Shown: positions 16,978 through 26,561, counted from the first letter of the stretch. The stretch is 64,000 bases of DNA from an uncultured Saprospiraceae bacterium (GCA_937139495.1 CAKZQC010000046.1:84691-148690), one strand, 5' to 3'. Notes: generated from the letters alone by a model not told the origin. Numbers and translations are program-made.

Positions 16978-18973
16978 ATCCCTCTGTTGTGCTTATTTTT
17001 AGCCAATAATTGCCGCTAGGCAAGTGCTGTAATGAAAATTGATACGATTCGCTCCAAGGCTTGATTTCCTGATACACCAACTGCCCCAGATTATTGAACA
17101 TACTAAAATTGACAGTTGTTGTGTGTACCTTGTTATATATAGTAGATTCGGCAATCGTTTGGATTTGTAGTTGTTTGAATTGTGTAGGGTTGGGTGCTAC
17201 TTGCCAATCCAATCCTGCCGTTGCATCCAGTTGACGCACACTAGAACCCGTCGTGACTGTCAATGTATCTTGCGTTTGGCAACCATAATAATCCGTTACC
17301 GTCAATTCATAATCGCCAATAGGCAGGTTACTCAGTGCCGCCGTCGTGGCTCCGGTGCCCCAATTATACTCAAATTGAGCCAAATTGCCCGTCGCGGTAG
17401 TCGTTATCGAGCCTGCTGTAGCTGCCGTCTGATTGACAGGCACAATTTGAGCGGTTACCGTAGGGCGGGCTACTACTTCAATATAAACAAATGCGATCAC
17501 ATTGCTATCACAACTTTGATTGCCTAGATTCGCGCTGATAGCGTATTCCAATCGCGTGCCTGCTGCTAATGCTGGCAGCGATACCGTAGGGTTCTTTATG
17601 GTGGGATTACTGACGACCATAGGTATTCCGTTAATGGTGGGCCAAAACCATTCTATATCTTGCAAAGGTGCGGTGCCTGAGGCATCCAATTGTATAATTT
17701 GGGGACTGTTGGCACAAATGACGTGTTGGCTTGCATAGGTTTTTATAAAAGGTTCAAATTTCACAAACTGTAGGCTTCTTTGGCTTTCGAATGGACAATT
17801 TTTGTCTGTAAAAGCAATTTTTGCAATTGGTTTTACAATCGAATTAGGCAGCGTAGCAATGGCTTCAAAATCAACACCAGCAGTCAATTTGATAGAATCG
17901 GTACGAATCGTATCTATACTGATTGACCAATTATTGACACCAAAAGTAGTACTTAGGTTCGTCCGATTGGTATCCAAAAAAACAACATCGCCATTGCCAT
18001 CATAAATAGTAGCGGTAATGGAACTGCTGTCTGCCACACAACCAATTATTGCTTTGAGGGTATCGTTGTATTTTGCTATTCTGTTGCTGCTAGGAGCAGC
18101 AATATTTAGACTAGCATTGCTACAAAAGGTGCTCGACTGAATATTGACATCTCGAATAGTACTAGCAACAATTTTGCCTTGATGATACTTGTCGGCTCGT
18201 ATCGAAAAAGCAGCCACTTGGCTCTGTCCGCTCTGAGGCACAAAAGTCAACTGCCCTGTATTACTATTCAATTCAAACATGGTATTGTTGGCTATTGCCA
18301 ATGGCGCATTGGCAGAAAAGCCTGCCTGAAAACTAACCGTAGAAGTGGTATTTTCTTTGGGGGCAACCAAACTGTATAGCACCGTATCGCCTACCCAATC
18401 AAAAGCACCCATATCTTGCGAAAAAACTTCGCCTGCACAAGCGTACAGCATCGGAATATTGCGATAAGCAGGACTGTGATAACAAGCTCCAAAGCTATTG
18501 TCAATCAAAGATTCGATATATAAATTGCCCGAAGCTGGATTGACCAAATTGGTGAAATACGAACTACGAACACTAGGAATAACGCTTATTGTCCAGTCAG
18601 GACACTCCAAAGGCAATTGAATGGTATCGACATACACGATAACCTGTTCAGATGGCAATCCACCACCATTGCAGACCGCTTGATTCTCAAAATTGGAACA
18701 AAGTGGCGTGACCATGTCTCCCGACAAACTACTATCAATAGATAATGTATAATTAAGATTTGCTTGATTGCAACTCGGGCTACTTGCTTGCAAGTTAAAT
18801 GTATTGGGCAGTGTGACACTACCTCCGCATTCGGTATAAAAATAAACCTTGACGGCATACGTACTATTGCCCAAGCATTGGTATTCCATTTGGGCAGCAA
18901 AGATGTGCGTTGCTTGGCTGGTTTGACTGTAGCCTAACAGAAATAATACGAAGAGTAAATAACGAGCTTTCAT
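16949..18973 (-). CDS. T9SS type A sorting-domain secreted protein
   Basis: Secreted protein of 674 residues. Signal peptide MKARYLLFVLFLLGYSQTSQ is followed by ATHIFAAQMEYQCLGNSTY. That resembles the ATHIxGGxxxYxCLG start of a large group of Bacteroidota surface proteins built from beta-sandwich domains. Residues about 400-560 look like Ig/PKD-type folds (GDYELTVTDYYGCQTQDTLT is a SprB-repeat-like ending). The C-terminus (DWQVAPNPTQFKQLQIQ ... GNYWLKISTTEGYVTKKISI) is a type A sorting domain. No catalytic motif was seen. It overlaps the start of the CxxC lipoprotein gene downstream. Confidence 0.82.
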   Translation of the reverse strand: MKARYLLFVLFLLGYSQTSQATHIFAAQMEYQCLGNSTYAVKVYFYTECGGSVTLPNTFNLQASSPSCNQANLNYTLSIDSSLSGDMVTPLCSNFENQAVCNGGGLPSEQVIVYVDTIQLPLECPDWTISVIPSVRSSYFTNLVNPASGNLYIESLIDNSFGACYHSPAYRNIPMLYACAGEVFSQDMGAFDWVGDTVLYSLVAPKENTTSTVSFQAGFSANAPLAIANNTMFELNSNTGQLTFVPQSGQSQVAAFSIRADKYHQGKIVASTIRDVNIQSSTFCSNASLNIAAPSSNRIAKYNDTLKAIIGCVADSSSITATIYDGNGDVVFLDTNRTNLSTTFGVNNWSISIDTIRTDSIKLTAGVDFEAIATLPNSIVKPIAKIAFTDKNCPFESQRSLQFVKFEPFIKTYASQHVICANSPQIIQLDASGTAPLQDIEWFWPTINGIPMVVSNPTIKNPTVSLPALAAGTRLEYAISANLGNQSCDSNVIAFVYIEVVARPTVTAQIVPVNQTAATAGSITTTATGNLAQFEYNWGTGATTAALSNLPIGDYELTVTDYYGCQTQDTLTVTTGSSVRQLDATAGLDWQVAPNPTQFKQLQIQTIAESTIYNKVHTTTVNFSMFNNLGQLVYQEIKPWSESYQFSLQHLPSGNYWLKISTTEGYVTKKISIQ

Positions 18974-19061
18974 AATATTCAGTTTTTGAATGATTAACTT
19001 GAGTAACCTAAGATAGGATTACCTAACTCAAACGCATGAAATAGGAATAATACCCTAGCTA

Positions 19062-19769
19062 TTATATGATTTTTTCTCCAATTATTCCTATCAAAAAGCC
19101 TAAAATCGCTCCTAGAGAAGTCAAGTACTGCTTGTCGAGTTTGCTTTCGGGTATAATATCTTGAATGAGTAGATACAAAATTCCGCCACTCGCAAAGACC
19201 ATCAAATGAGCGGTTAAGTCAGGATAATCCGACAGCACAAAATGACCGACCAACGCACCAACGATTCCCAAAAAGCTCAATCCAAAAAATATAAGCAGTG
19301 TTCTGCTCGCCGTAAATCCACTCTGTACCAAATCTCTATACGAATTGAACGCCTCTGGCAGATTCTGCAACCCAATAAATACTGCTAACAAAGTAGCCAT
19401 CTTTGGCTCGATAGCGAAAACAGCTCCCAATGCAATAGATTCAGGAATAAAATCCATCATCATCGCTAACAAGGTTGCCATTTGTCCGCCTTGTTTGGCT
19501 AAATATTGGTCAATAGACAAAAACAAAAGAGCTCCAAACAAAAAGGAAATAGCCAATGGAATGACTTCCAATTCTTCCATTCCCTTCGGTATCAATACCA
19601 ACGCTAATGCCGACAGGATAATCCCTGCCCCAAAAGACATTAAGGTATGTGTTATTTCGTACTTGACAGGACTTTCCTTAATGTGATGATTGAAGTAGTA
19701 CGCAAGGAGACCGCCCAAAAAAACAGTTATTCCTGCAAATCCAGAGAAGAGTATTAATTTAGGTAGCAT
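19062..19769 (-). CDS. ZIP-family metal transporter
   Basis: Inner-membrane protein of 235 residues with about eight helices. Two helices contain the ZIP metal-binding signatures in altered form: MMDFIPESIALGAV (where many members have HNFPEGxA) and GLQNLPEAFNSY (where many have HNIPEG). The Pro-Glu pairs that form the binuclear metal site are kept, while the His residues are replaced by Asp-Phe and Gln-Asn. This resembles the ZupT-distant bacterial ZIP branch. The probable role is uptake of Zn, Fe or similar divalent ions. It is transcribed alone; the tRNA and its terminator lie upstream. Confidence 0.8.
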   Translation of the reverse strand: MLPKLILFSGFAGITVFLGGLLAYYFNHHIKESPVKYEITHTLMSFGAGIILSALALVLIPKGMEELEVIPLAISFLFGALLFLSIDQYLAKQGGQMATLLAMMMDFIPESIALGAVFAIEPKMATLLAVFIGLQNLPEAFNSYRDLVQSGFTASRTLLIFFGLSFLGIVGALVGHFVLSDYPDLTAHLMVFASGGILYLLIQDIIPESKLDKQYLTSLGAILGFLIGIIGEKII

Positions 19770-19883
19770 AGTGAGTTAAATTTTGTTTTTGAAAAATCCA
19801 ATTGGACGGTGCAAAACAGGATTTGTCGTAGCTCAATGCTGTTCTAGCTTCTTCAATATCCTAAAATTACCGTGTTGTCAATA

Positions 19884-19922
19884 CAAAAAAAAAGTCTTCT
19901 ACAAGATGTGTAGAAGACTTTT
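19884..19922 (-). terminator. Terminator after the CAT-anticodon tRNA
   Basis: AAGTCTTCTAC pairs with GTAGAAGACTT, and on the minus strand a run of nine T follows. It lies about 10 bp downstream of the tRNA 3' end. Confidence 0.88.
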
Positions 19923-19932
19923 GATGTTGGTG

Positions 19933-20006
<74 letters not shown>

Positions 20007-20013
20007 ATTTTGG

Positions 20014-20044
20014 TTGTATAAACTAAGATAACTTTTTATCTTTG
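20014..20044 (+). promoter_or_regulatory. Bacteroidota-type promoter for the HAD gene
   Basis: TTG (20014-20016), a 20-nt spacer, then TATCTTTG (20037-20044), a full match to the TTG/TAnnTTTG consensus. The start would fall near 20051, giving a leader of about 50 nt. Confidence 0.65.
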
Positions 20045-20101
20045 CTGACACAAATTTAATACATAGTATTTGATTAAACAAAAATAAGACTAAAAAATTC
20101 C

Positions 20102-20740
20102 ATGAAAGACATAAAAAATATCATTTTTGATTTTGGCGGTGTCCTCCTAAATCTCGACCCGAGCCGTACAGCTACGTGTTTTGCTGCCTTGTTCGGCAGT
20201 CAGGCGGCACAAGTGCAAGCGTACCTACATTTGGACAACAACAACATTTTTACGGATTATGAAGTAGGTAAGATAGATACGGCTACTTTTGTGGCAGCAA
20301 TACAAGCCGCCAATCCGATTCCTACGACTACTGAACAGATAGAAACCGCTTGGTCGGCGATGCTACTCGATTTTCCGCCGCAACGGCTCGCACTACTTCG
20401 AGAACTAAAGGAAGCAGGCTATCGCTTATTCTTATTGAGCAATATCAACGAAATTCATTTGCGAGATGTTCGCATTATTATGGAAAACACCTTAGGACTG
20501 AGCGATTTTGACCCTCTTTTTGAAGCGGTCTATTATTCGCACCTGATTGGGCATCGCAAACCTGAGAAAGCAACTTATGATTATGTATTGCAACAAGCAG
20601 GTATTGAAGCCAGCGAATCGGTGTTTATAGATGACACTGCCAGCAATTTGGTAGGAGCTCGTCAAGCGGGATTGCATACCATACATCATCAAGCCAATAG
20701 CGACCTCAATAGAAGATTAAAGAGTTATTTGGAGTTGTAA
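20102..20740 (+). CDS. HAD-superfamily hydrolase, subfamily IA
   Basis: Phosphatase-type enzyme of 212 residues. HAD motif I is FDFGGVLLNLD (about 9-19); the second Asp is Gly, as in the YihX-like branch that uses IFDxGGV. Motif II is LLSNIN, motif III contains the Lys of HRKPEKATYDYV, and motif IV is FIDDTASNLVGA. A helical cap is inserted between motifs I and II. YihX acts on alpha-glucose-1-phosphate, but the substrate here cannot be inferred. A secreted-protein gene starts 69 bp downstream on the same strand. Confidence 0.88.
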   Translation: MKDIKNIIFDFGGVLLNLDPSRTATCFAALFGSQAAQVQAYLHLDNNNIFTDYEVGKIDTATFVAAIQAANPIPTTTEQIETAWSAMLLDFPPQRLALLRELKEAGYRLFLLSNINEIHLRDVRIIMENTLGLSDFDPLFEAVYYSHLIGHRKPEKATYDYVLQQAGIEASESVFIDDTASNLVGARQAGLHTIHHQANSDLNRRLKSYLEL

Positions 20741-20809
20741 TTCCTTTCCTAGAATAGTTTTTGCTCTTGGTAGCTCATTAGTTTTTTTCATACCTTCAAT
20801 GTATCGATT

Positions 20810-22312
20810 ATGTCTCTTTTTAGGTTTATCTGTTCTTTTTTCTTGTGTATTTTGTGTAGCAATATTGTGGTAGCACAAACCGATTTCATTATCAAAAGTG
20901 ATCTGCAAGAAAAAGGCAAAACGCACAAAACACATACCCTGCTGAACTATGATTCGACGGGATTTTATGCGTTGCGATTCGATAAAGAATTTAGTTATGC
21001 CGAGCTCGAACATTACCTGCCCGACTTAAAATTGGAGGAGCGTTTTGTGGTCACCGACAAGCAGCGCCAATATATTGGTGTTGTTAATATCGCTAGCGAA
21101 TTGTACTTATTGTATTTCAAATACAAAGAAAATAAAGAACTACAAATCCATGAGCAAGTCAGCCTCTACGCCAAAAAACTAGATTCGGTCACCTATGCCT
21201 TGCAGCCTGATTCTATCGAACTGATCAAGCCGTTCAAGATGACTTCTAAGTATTATAGAGGTAACTTTGCGGTATCGCCCGACCGTAGCAAAATATTGGT
21301 CTATGACTACGAGGAAGATGGCGATATTGCTGATGTCAATGGTTTGACAAATGAAATAACGGTACGTGTTTTTGATGCCCAGCTGAATCACTTGTGGACG
21401 CGCACCGTCAATCTTTCGCCCACTGGCTCTGCCAAGCGGGTGGTTTCTATCAAAAAATTGCGTGTAAGCAATGAAGGGCAAGTTGCTATTTTGACCGATG
21501 TTTTCAAAGGATTGAGAAGTTATTCACTAAAACAAACTACTGCGGATCCAACACTGTTTTTTATTGGCAAAAAAGCAACGGACTACTCCTTATTCAAACC
21601 TAATCTGGGCGATTATTATTTCAATGAATTGAATTTTACATTTGATTCCAATGGTGATATTTTGTGGTTTGGTTTCTTTTCTAGATTTAAATATTATCAG
21701 CAAGCAGGAGCTTTTTTTATCAAGATAAACAAGGAAAAAACGAAAGTACTTTCCAAAAAAATACATCATTTTTCGAGGGAACAGATTGCCGAGCTACTCA
21801 ACCGAAAAAAAGTAGGAAAAAATGCAGAAGGGCGTTCGTATCGCCTGACCCATTGGCGATTGACTCCACAAGGGGGCATCGTCCTCTCCGCAGAGCAGCA
21901 ACCTGCTGGCAATTACAACTTCAAGAGCAATGATATTTTGGCAATTCGATTCAGTCCAGAAGGCGAAATAGATTGGTTCAAGCACTTTTACAAACACGCT
22001 GACGAAGCCCTTCGGTTGAAGGTCTTTCTATCGCATTATTTATTCACGCAAGGGGAAGATACCTACTTGCTGTACAACCAAGGTTTGTATGCCGATGGCA
22101 AAGCAAAAGCGATCAAAATTGAGGCAGATGGCGAACATCAAATTCGCACCTTCTACACCTACCAAAAACAGCAAGAGCTGTTTTGTCCCTTGCTGTCTTT
22201 TCGGTTAAAATCATCGGAGGTATTCTTGTGTTTGCAAGACCGTTATTTTTCGACTTATCGTTTTGCATTGCTTGATTTCGAGCAGCTATTTGCTACAAAC
22301 AAGCAGGATTAA
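20810..22312 (+). CDS. Secreted hypothetical protein
   Basis: A 500-residue protein with a signal peptide (MSLFRFICSFFLCILCSNIVVAQ) and no recognised family. The mature part is rich in beta-strand patterns with many aromatic residues, including blocks such as KILVYDYEEDGDIADVNGLT and HLWTRTVNLSPTGSA that recall beta-propeller blades. No sorting domain, lipobox or OmpA motif is present, so it probably stays in the periplasm. Its last 20 bp overlap, tail to tail, the end of the M15 peptidase gene on the other strand, and no separate terminator lies between them. Confidence 0.7.
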   Translation: MSLFRFICSFFLCILCSNIVVAQTDFIIKSDLQEKGKTHKTHTLLNYDSTGFYALRFDKEFSYAELEHYLPDLKLEERFVVTDKQRQYIGVVNIASELYLLYFKYKENKELQIHEQVSLYAKKLDSVTYALQPDSIELIKPFKMTSKYYRGNFAVSPDRSKILVYDYEEDGDIADVNGLTNEITVRVFDAQLNHLWTRTVNLSPTGSAKRVVSIKKLRVSNEGQVAILTDVFKGLRSYSLKQTTADPTLFFIGKKATDYSLFKPNLGDYYFNELNFTFDSNGDILWFGFFSRFKYYQQAGAFFIKINKEKTKVLSKKIHHFSREQIAELLNRKKVGKNAEGRSYRLTHWRLTPQGGIVLSAEQQPAGNYNFKSNDILAIRFSPEGEIDWFKHFYKHADEALRLKVFLSHYLFTQGEDTYLLYNQGLYADGKAKAIKIEADGEHQIRTFYTYQKQQELFCPLLSFRLKSSEVFLCLQDRYFSTYRFALLDFEQLFATNKQD

Positions 22313-23162
22313 TACCTAGCACATATTTTTTGACTACTTCAATCATAGGAGCCGATTCTGCCCCCATAAACCCCTGTATATCGCTATCCATTATTTTCTG
22401 GGCGTAGGCGGCGGTTAGTTGTTTAGAAATAGGCAAATACGACCAATGCCATTTTTCTTCTTGATAGCCAAAAGGTCGCTCCGCTCCCATTTCGGAATAC
22501 ACTTGACAGAAGCCATACTCATGAGCGTGAGCCGTGAGCCATTGATATTCTTTGAGTCCTTGCCCCTTGTTCCAATATTCAGGATTGAGATTATTGAGGT
22601 CAATATCAGTTCCCCAATGATGACGAGAGGTACTCGGCATAGAACTCCAACGCAGAATTTGAATTGCTCTAGCTTTGGGATCTTTTACTTCTTTGTCTAG
22701 CAATTTGCCATCTACTTTTCGTTTGCCTGTCCATTTGGCTTCCCAAATAGATTTTTGGACATCGAAAGGACGTGTAGCGGACACCACCAAAAAATTGATG
22801 CCGTCTTTTTTGGCAGCAGCGTGCATTTGCATAAAGCTCTCTAAGGCGAGTTTTCGCATATAGAGTTCTTTGTTGGCATAAGGTGCTGGTATGGTCGTGA
22901 AACGTTCGTCTTTGGTTGGGTCAAACTGCCCCATGAGGTATTTTTTGCTTATTTTTTTCATAATTTGTTGGCGTTCTTCGGTGGTGACACTTTCGTCAAA
23001 TTTGACGAGCGTATCTGACAATACAGGAGCAGACGTGTCTTTGGGCAATACGATGTCATCGCCCAATATAGTGGCATTTCGGCTCGGGTGATTTTCTACG
23101 GAGTTTTGGCTACAGCCAATTAGGCAGCCTGCGAGGGCTATTAAGTATAGTTTTTGATACAT
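22293..23162 (-). CDS. M15-family D,D-carboxypeptidase lipoprotein
   Basis: Zinc peptidase of 289 residues in the VanY/DdcY group, which trims D-Ala-D-Ala ends of peptidoglycan. The leader ends in LAGCLIGC, a lipobox. The catalytic region shows SATRPFDVQKSIW, then SRHHWGTDIDLNNL with the zinc-binding His and Asp, and the final WHWSYLP with the third zinc ligand; the Glu just before it is the likely base. It is therefore probably active at the periplasmic face of a membrane. It overlaps the upstream plus-strand gene by 20 bp in convergent orientation. Confidence 0.87.
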   Translation of the reverse strand: MYQKLYLIALAGCLIGCSQNSVENHPSRNATILGDDIVLPKDTSAPVLSDTLVKFDESVTTEERQQIMKKISKKYLMGQFDPTKDERFTTIPAPYANKELYMRKLALESFMQMHAAAKKDGINFLVVSATRPFDVQKSIWEAKWTGKRKVDGKLLDKEVKDPKARAIQILRWSSMPSTSRHHWGTDIDLNNLNPEYWNKGQGLKEYQWLTAHAHEYGFCQVYSEMGAERPFGYQEEKWHWSYLPISKQLTAAYAQKIMDSDIQGFMGAESAPMIEVVKKYVLGINPACL

Positions 23163-23207
23163 GTTTTACTAGTTTTGAATGAGGTTATTGACTAAATTGG
23201 AACTTTA

Positions 23208-23283
23208 CACTTTTCAGATAGCGTAACTTTTGGTCAGACCGCATTGCTATCAGATACTAGAAGTTAGACTTCCAATAATAGCT
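23208..23283 (+). repeat. Dispersed repeat, third family, copy A
   Basis: It starts CACTTTTCAGATAGCGTAAC and ends AGAAGTTAGACTTCCAATAA followed by TAGC. It aligns by eye with 37586-37661 (reverse strand) and with both ends of 15259-15363. It lies 52 bp upstream of the TTG start of the YgjP-like gene. Confidence 0.6.
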
Positions 23284-23335
23284 GTCTGTTCGCTTCATTA
23301 AAAAAGCGTACTATCCAAGATAAAAATAAAAGTAC

Positions 23336-24031
23336 TTGAAAGAAATTATCCATATAAAGGTAGGTAAAATAACGTTGCAAAAAAATGCTCGTGCCAAGAG
23401 AATGATTCTGAAAGTCAAACCCCGAAAAGGGGTTTGTGTGACGCTGCCCCTTCGTGCGAGTTATCAAGCTGCCGAACAGTTGGTAGAACAACACTTGGAT
23501 TGGATATTGCTCCAGCAAAAAAAGCACGCCACACGCTATCTAAATTTAGATACTTGCTTGACGGTTCGTACCAAACAAATACGGCTAACTCCAACTCCTG
23601 CCAACCATGCCAAAATTGAAGATTCGGAAGAGGTTACATGGCTCCACATTCCACAAAAGTGGCAACTAAATACGCCAGAAATACAGCATTGGTTACAAGA
23701 TCAATTGATTGAAATATTGCGCCATGAAGCAAAAAAATACTTGGTTGAACGCACTCACTTCCTCGCACAACAAAAGGGGATTGCGATACATCGTGTAACT
23801 GTCAAAAATATGCGTAGCCGTTGGGGCAGTTGCTCCAGCAAGAGCAATATTAACCTGTCGTTGTTCTTGATGTTGCTATCCGATGAGCTGATGGATTATG
23901 TCATACTGCATGAACTGGCTCATGTTCGCCATCAGAATCATAGCCAAGCCTTTTGGAATCATCTCGAAGATTTGTTACCTAATAGCAAGGCATTGGATAG
24001 GCAAATGCGAGGAGTGGAATTGCCGCTTTAG
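23336..24031 (+). CDS. YgjP-like zinc metallopeptidase-fold protein (DUF45)
   Basis: A 231-residue protein of the YgjP/WLM-related group. The N-terminal half is beta-rich (KITLQKNARAKRMILKVKPR). The C-terminal half holds MRSRWGSCSSKSNINLS and the zinc site HELAHVRHQNHSQAFW, a complete HExxH with a third His downstream. The family's substrate is not established. There is no ATG upstream of the conserved region: an in-frame TAA lies 9 bp before the TTG at 23336, so TTG is taken as the start. A terminator follows. Confidence 0.85.
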   Translation: MKEIIHIKVGKITLQKNARAKRMILKVKPRKGVCVTLPLRASYQAAEQLVEQHLDWILLQQKKHATRYLNLDTCLTVRTKQIRLTPTPANHAKIEDSEEVTWLHIPQKWQLNTPEIQHWLQDQLIEILRHEAKKYLVERTHFLAQQKGIAIHRVTVKNMRSRWGSCSSKSNINLSLFLMLLSDELMDYVILHELAHVRHQNHSQAFWNHLEDLLPNSKALDRQMRGVELPL

Positions 24032-24045
24032 ATAGCTGCTCAAAA

Positions 24046-24090
24046 AAGCCGCAAAAGAAAAATCATTCTTTTGCGGCTTCTGTATTTTTA
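24046..24090 (+). terminator. Rho-independent terminator
   Basis: AAGCCGCAAAAGA pairs with TCTTTTGCGGCTT, followed by CTGTATTTTT. It probably serves the YgjP-like gene and, read the other way, the convergent cystathionine gamma-synthase gene. Confidence 0.85.
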
Positions 24091-24106
24091 AGTAATACTA
24101 TTTCGG

Positions 24107-25255
24107 TTAACAAACACTATCCAACGCCGCCGCCAAATCGGCTATCAAATCATCGGCATCTTCTATGCCGATACTCAATCGAATGAGCGAATCGGTAATG
24201 CCGACGGCTTCTCGCTGTGGCTTGGGAATGGCTCCGTGGGTCATGGTAGCAGGGTGACCGATGAGCGATTCGACCCCTCCCAATGATTCGGCACAAGTAA
24301 AATAATGCGTTCCGCTCAATACTTGAAGAGCGGCTTCGTAGGTATCTGTTTTGAGCGAAAAAGACACCATTCCGCCAAAATCTTTCATTTGCCGTTTGGC
24401 AATACCGTGTCCTTCATGATCTTCAAACCCAGGATAATAAACCTTATCTACTTTGGCGTGATAACGCAAGAATTGAGCGACAGCACGGGCATTTTCGCAA
24501 GCTCGCTGCACCCTGAGATGCAACGTTTTGATGCCTCTGAGCACCAAAAAACAATCTTGTGGTCCAGGCACAGCACCTGCTGCGTTTTGCACAAATAACA
24601 ATTCATTGGCGTAAGCTTGTTCCTTGCAGACCACCAAACCGTGTATGACATCGGAGTGACCGCCAAGGTATTTGGTAGCCGAATGTACGACCACATCAGC
24701 ACCCAAATCTAGGGGCGTTTGCAAGTAAGGCGAAGCAAAAGTATTATCGACTACTGTCCAAACTTCATGCTTTTTTGCCAATTGGCAAACTGCTTCAATA
24801 TCAATGATACGCAACATGGGATTGGTAGGCGTTTCTATCCAAATCATCTTGGTTTTTGAGGTAATTTGCTTTTCGATTTGACGCAAGTCGGTCATATCTA
24901 CAAAGTGCGATTTGATGCCGAAGCGACCAAATACTTTGGTAAATAAACGGTGACTACCGCCATACAAATCATTGGTAGAAATAATTTCGTCCCCTGGGTT
25001 GAGCGTCTGACAAATGGCATTGATAGCCGCCAATCCACTACCAAAACAAACTGCTGCGGCTCCATTTTCGAGGGCTGCTACATTATTTTGGAGAGCCGTA
25101 CGAGTAGGGTTTTGCGTACGAGCATACTCGAAGGCTTGTTTCGTACCTGGTGACGACTGCTTATAGGTAGAAGTCTGATAAATCGGGGTCATAATCGCTC
25201 CCGTGACTGGGTCAGGTTCTATTCCTGCATGAATTACTTTTGTGGCGAACTTCAT
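24107..25255 (-). CDS. Cystathionine gamma-synthase/lyase family PLP enzyme
   Basis: PLP-dependent trans-sulfuration enzyme of 382 residues, the usual length. Visible features are THVIHAG-type opening (KFATKVIHAGIEPDPVTGA), PIYQTSTY, the Tyr-Arg phosphate-binding region EYARTQNPTRTAL, FGSGLAAINAI, VDNTFASPYLQTPLDLGAD, and the Schiff-base Lys in SATKYLGGHSDVIHG. The C-terminus ends with RLSIGIEDADDLI. It could act as cystathionine gamma-synthase, beta-lyase or gamma-lyase in methionine/cysteine metabolism; motifs alone do not decide. The DUF1015 gene lies 18 bp upstream in the same direction, so the two form a probable operon. Confidence 0.9.
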   Translation of the reverse strand: MKFATKVIHAGIEPDPVTGAIMTPIYQTSTYKQSSPGTKQAFEYARTQNPTRTALQNNVAALENGAAAVCFGSGLAAINAICQTLNPGDEIISTNDLYGGSHRLFTKVFGRFGIKSHFVDMTDLRQIEKQITSKTKMIWIETPTNPMLRIIDIEAVCQLAKKHEVWTVVDNTFASPYLQTPLDLGADVVVHSATKYLGGHSDVIHGLVVCKEQAYANELLFVQNAAGAVPGPQDCFLVLRGIKTLHLRVQRACENARAVAQFLRYHAKVDKVYYPGFEDHEGHGIAKRQMKDFGGMVSFSLKTDTYEAALQVLSGTHYFTCAESLGGVESLIGHPATMTHGAIPKPQREAVGITDSLIRLSIGIEDADDLIADLAAALDSVC

Positions 25256-25273
25256 GGTTTTATTTTTTGGTTT

Positions 25274-26398
25274 TTAGTTTTCTTCCAAGTACAATTCCGT
25301 AATCAATCCGTTGCGCATACGCGGTTCTATCCAAGTAGATTTGGGCGGCAAAATATCGGATTCGTCCGATATTTTGATGAGGTCTTCGAGTGCCACAGGG
25401 TACAGATTGAATCCTATTGATGTTTTGCCCTCTTTTACTTTTTTCTCTAATCCTGCTGTTCCCTTAGGCCCTTCTAGGTATTTGATATTGGGTTCGGTAC
25501 GCACGTCTTCTATTTTCAGAATGCCTTCGAGTACATATTTATTCAAAAAATGAACATCTAATGTTTCGTTGGTCGGCAGCCCTGCTGCTGGTCGATATTC
25601 TTCTTTGAGTTCCAATTGATACCACTGGCTATCTATATACATTCCCATTTGATATTTGGCGATTGGGTGAAATGCTTTTTTGGTGAGCTGTATCGTATAT
25701 ATTTCTTGTAGCTTCTTGATGAATGCCGCTTTAGGTACTTTCTTATGCTCTACAATTATTCTGTTGTAATTGTGTATTTCTACCTCAGAAGCAGGGAAGT
25801 AAGCCACCAACATTTTGGAATAGGCGTTTCGCAGTAGTTCATTGTCTTTGTATTGCTTGTAGAGCAATTCCGATGTTTTGACACGGTGATGCCCATCACA
25901 AATATACGTTTGAGGGACATATTGGGCGAAAGCCTCTTGTAGTGCAGCAATACGAATAGGCTCTTCTATTTGCCAAAAAATGTGTTCTTCGTCCTGAAAA
26001 GGAATAACAAATGTAGGCGAATAAGAAGCGGTCATTCGGTTGAGCAGGGCATCAATTTCGAGTACATTAGGGTAAGTCAGTAAGACAGGTTTGATCATCG
26101 CATTGCGTTCCTCAAACAGGCGGATCATTTTTTCTTCCTTGGCGGCTAATGTATTTTCATGTTTTTTGATATTGCCATTGATGGCATCTAATACACTTGC
26201 TGCCGCAATAATTCCAGTATGGCTACGCTGCCTTCTTTTGATTCTATAAATAAAAATAGCCTCTTCTTTGATGGGTTCGTAGATACCATCACTCAAATAG
26301 AGTGGAAATTTGCGTTTGGCGGAGCCATAAAAATCGTCAAAAGAAATAATATCTGTCAAGTCTGCCAAAAGTGCCTTGAAAGGTGTAATGTGTGCCAT
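25274..26398 (-). CDS. DUF1015 family protein
   Basis: A 374-residue protein of the DUF1015 family. The ATG at 26398 gives MAHITPFKALLADLTDI, the usual family N-terminus; the upstream ATG at 26437 adds 13 residues with no family match. Typical landmarks are YLSDGIYEPIKEEAIFIYRI and the conserved YICDGHHRVKTSELLY, whose DGHHR motif may be part of an active site. Its biochemistry is not established. In many Bacteroidota the family is linked to the serine biosynthesis genes serA/serC; here it sits 18 bp before a trans-sulfuration enzyme, again an amino-acid setting. Confidence 0.85.
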   Translation of the reverse strand: MAHITPFKALLADLTDIISFDDFYGSAKRKFPLYLSDGIYEPIKEEAIFIYRIKRRQRSHTGIIAAASVLDAINGNIKKHENTLAAKEEKMIRLFEERNAMIKPVLLTYPNVLEIDALLNRMTASYSPTFVIPFQDEEHIFWQIEEPIRIAALQEAFAQYVPQTYICDGHHRVKTSELLYKQYKDNELLRNAYSKMLVAYFPASEVEIHNYNRIIVEHKKVPKAAFIKKLQEIYTIQLTKKAFHPIAKYQMGMYIDSQWYQLELKEEYRPAAGLPTNETLDVHFLNKYVLEGILKIEDVRTEPNIKYLEGPKGTAGLEKKVKEGKTSIGFNLYPVALEDLIKISDESDILPPKSTWIEPRMRNGLITELYLEEN

Positions 26399-26496
26399 AC
26401 GGTGTACTGGTTTGTGTCCTAAATGTACTAACGACACAATATAGGAACTTTGTTATTTTTTCGTTCAAAAATGCGTTTTTAAACGAAAATGTTGCA

Positions 26497-26533
26497 CAAA
26501 AAAGAGGTATTGACCCTATTGTCAATACCTCTT
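26497..26533 (-). terminator. Terminator of the giant T9SS gene
   Basis: AAGAGGTATTGAC pairs perfectly with GTCAATACCTCTT, and on the minus strand TTTTTTG follows. It lies 29 bp after the stop of the M43/CHU_C gene. Confidence 0.9.
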
Positions 26534-26561
26534 GAATCATTTTGAAAGGCGGAGTGGTACG

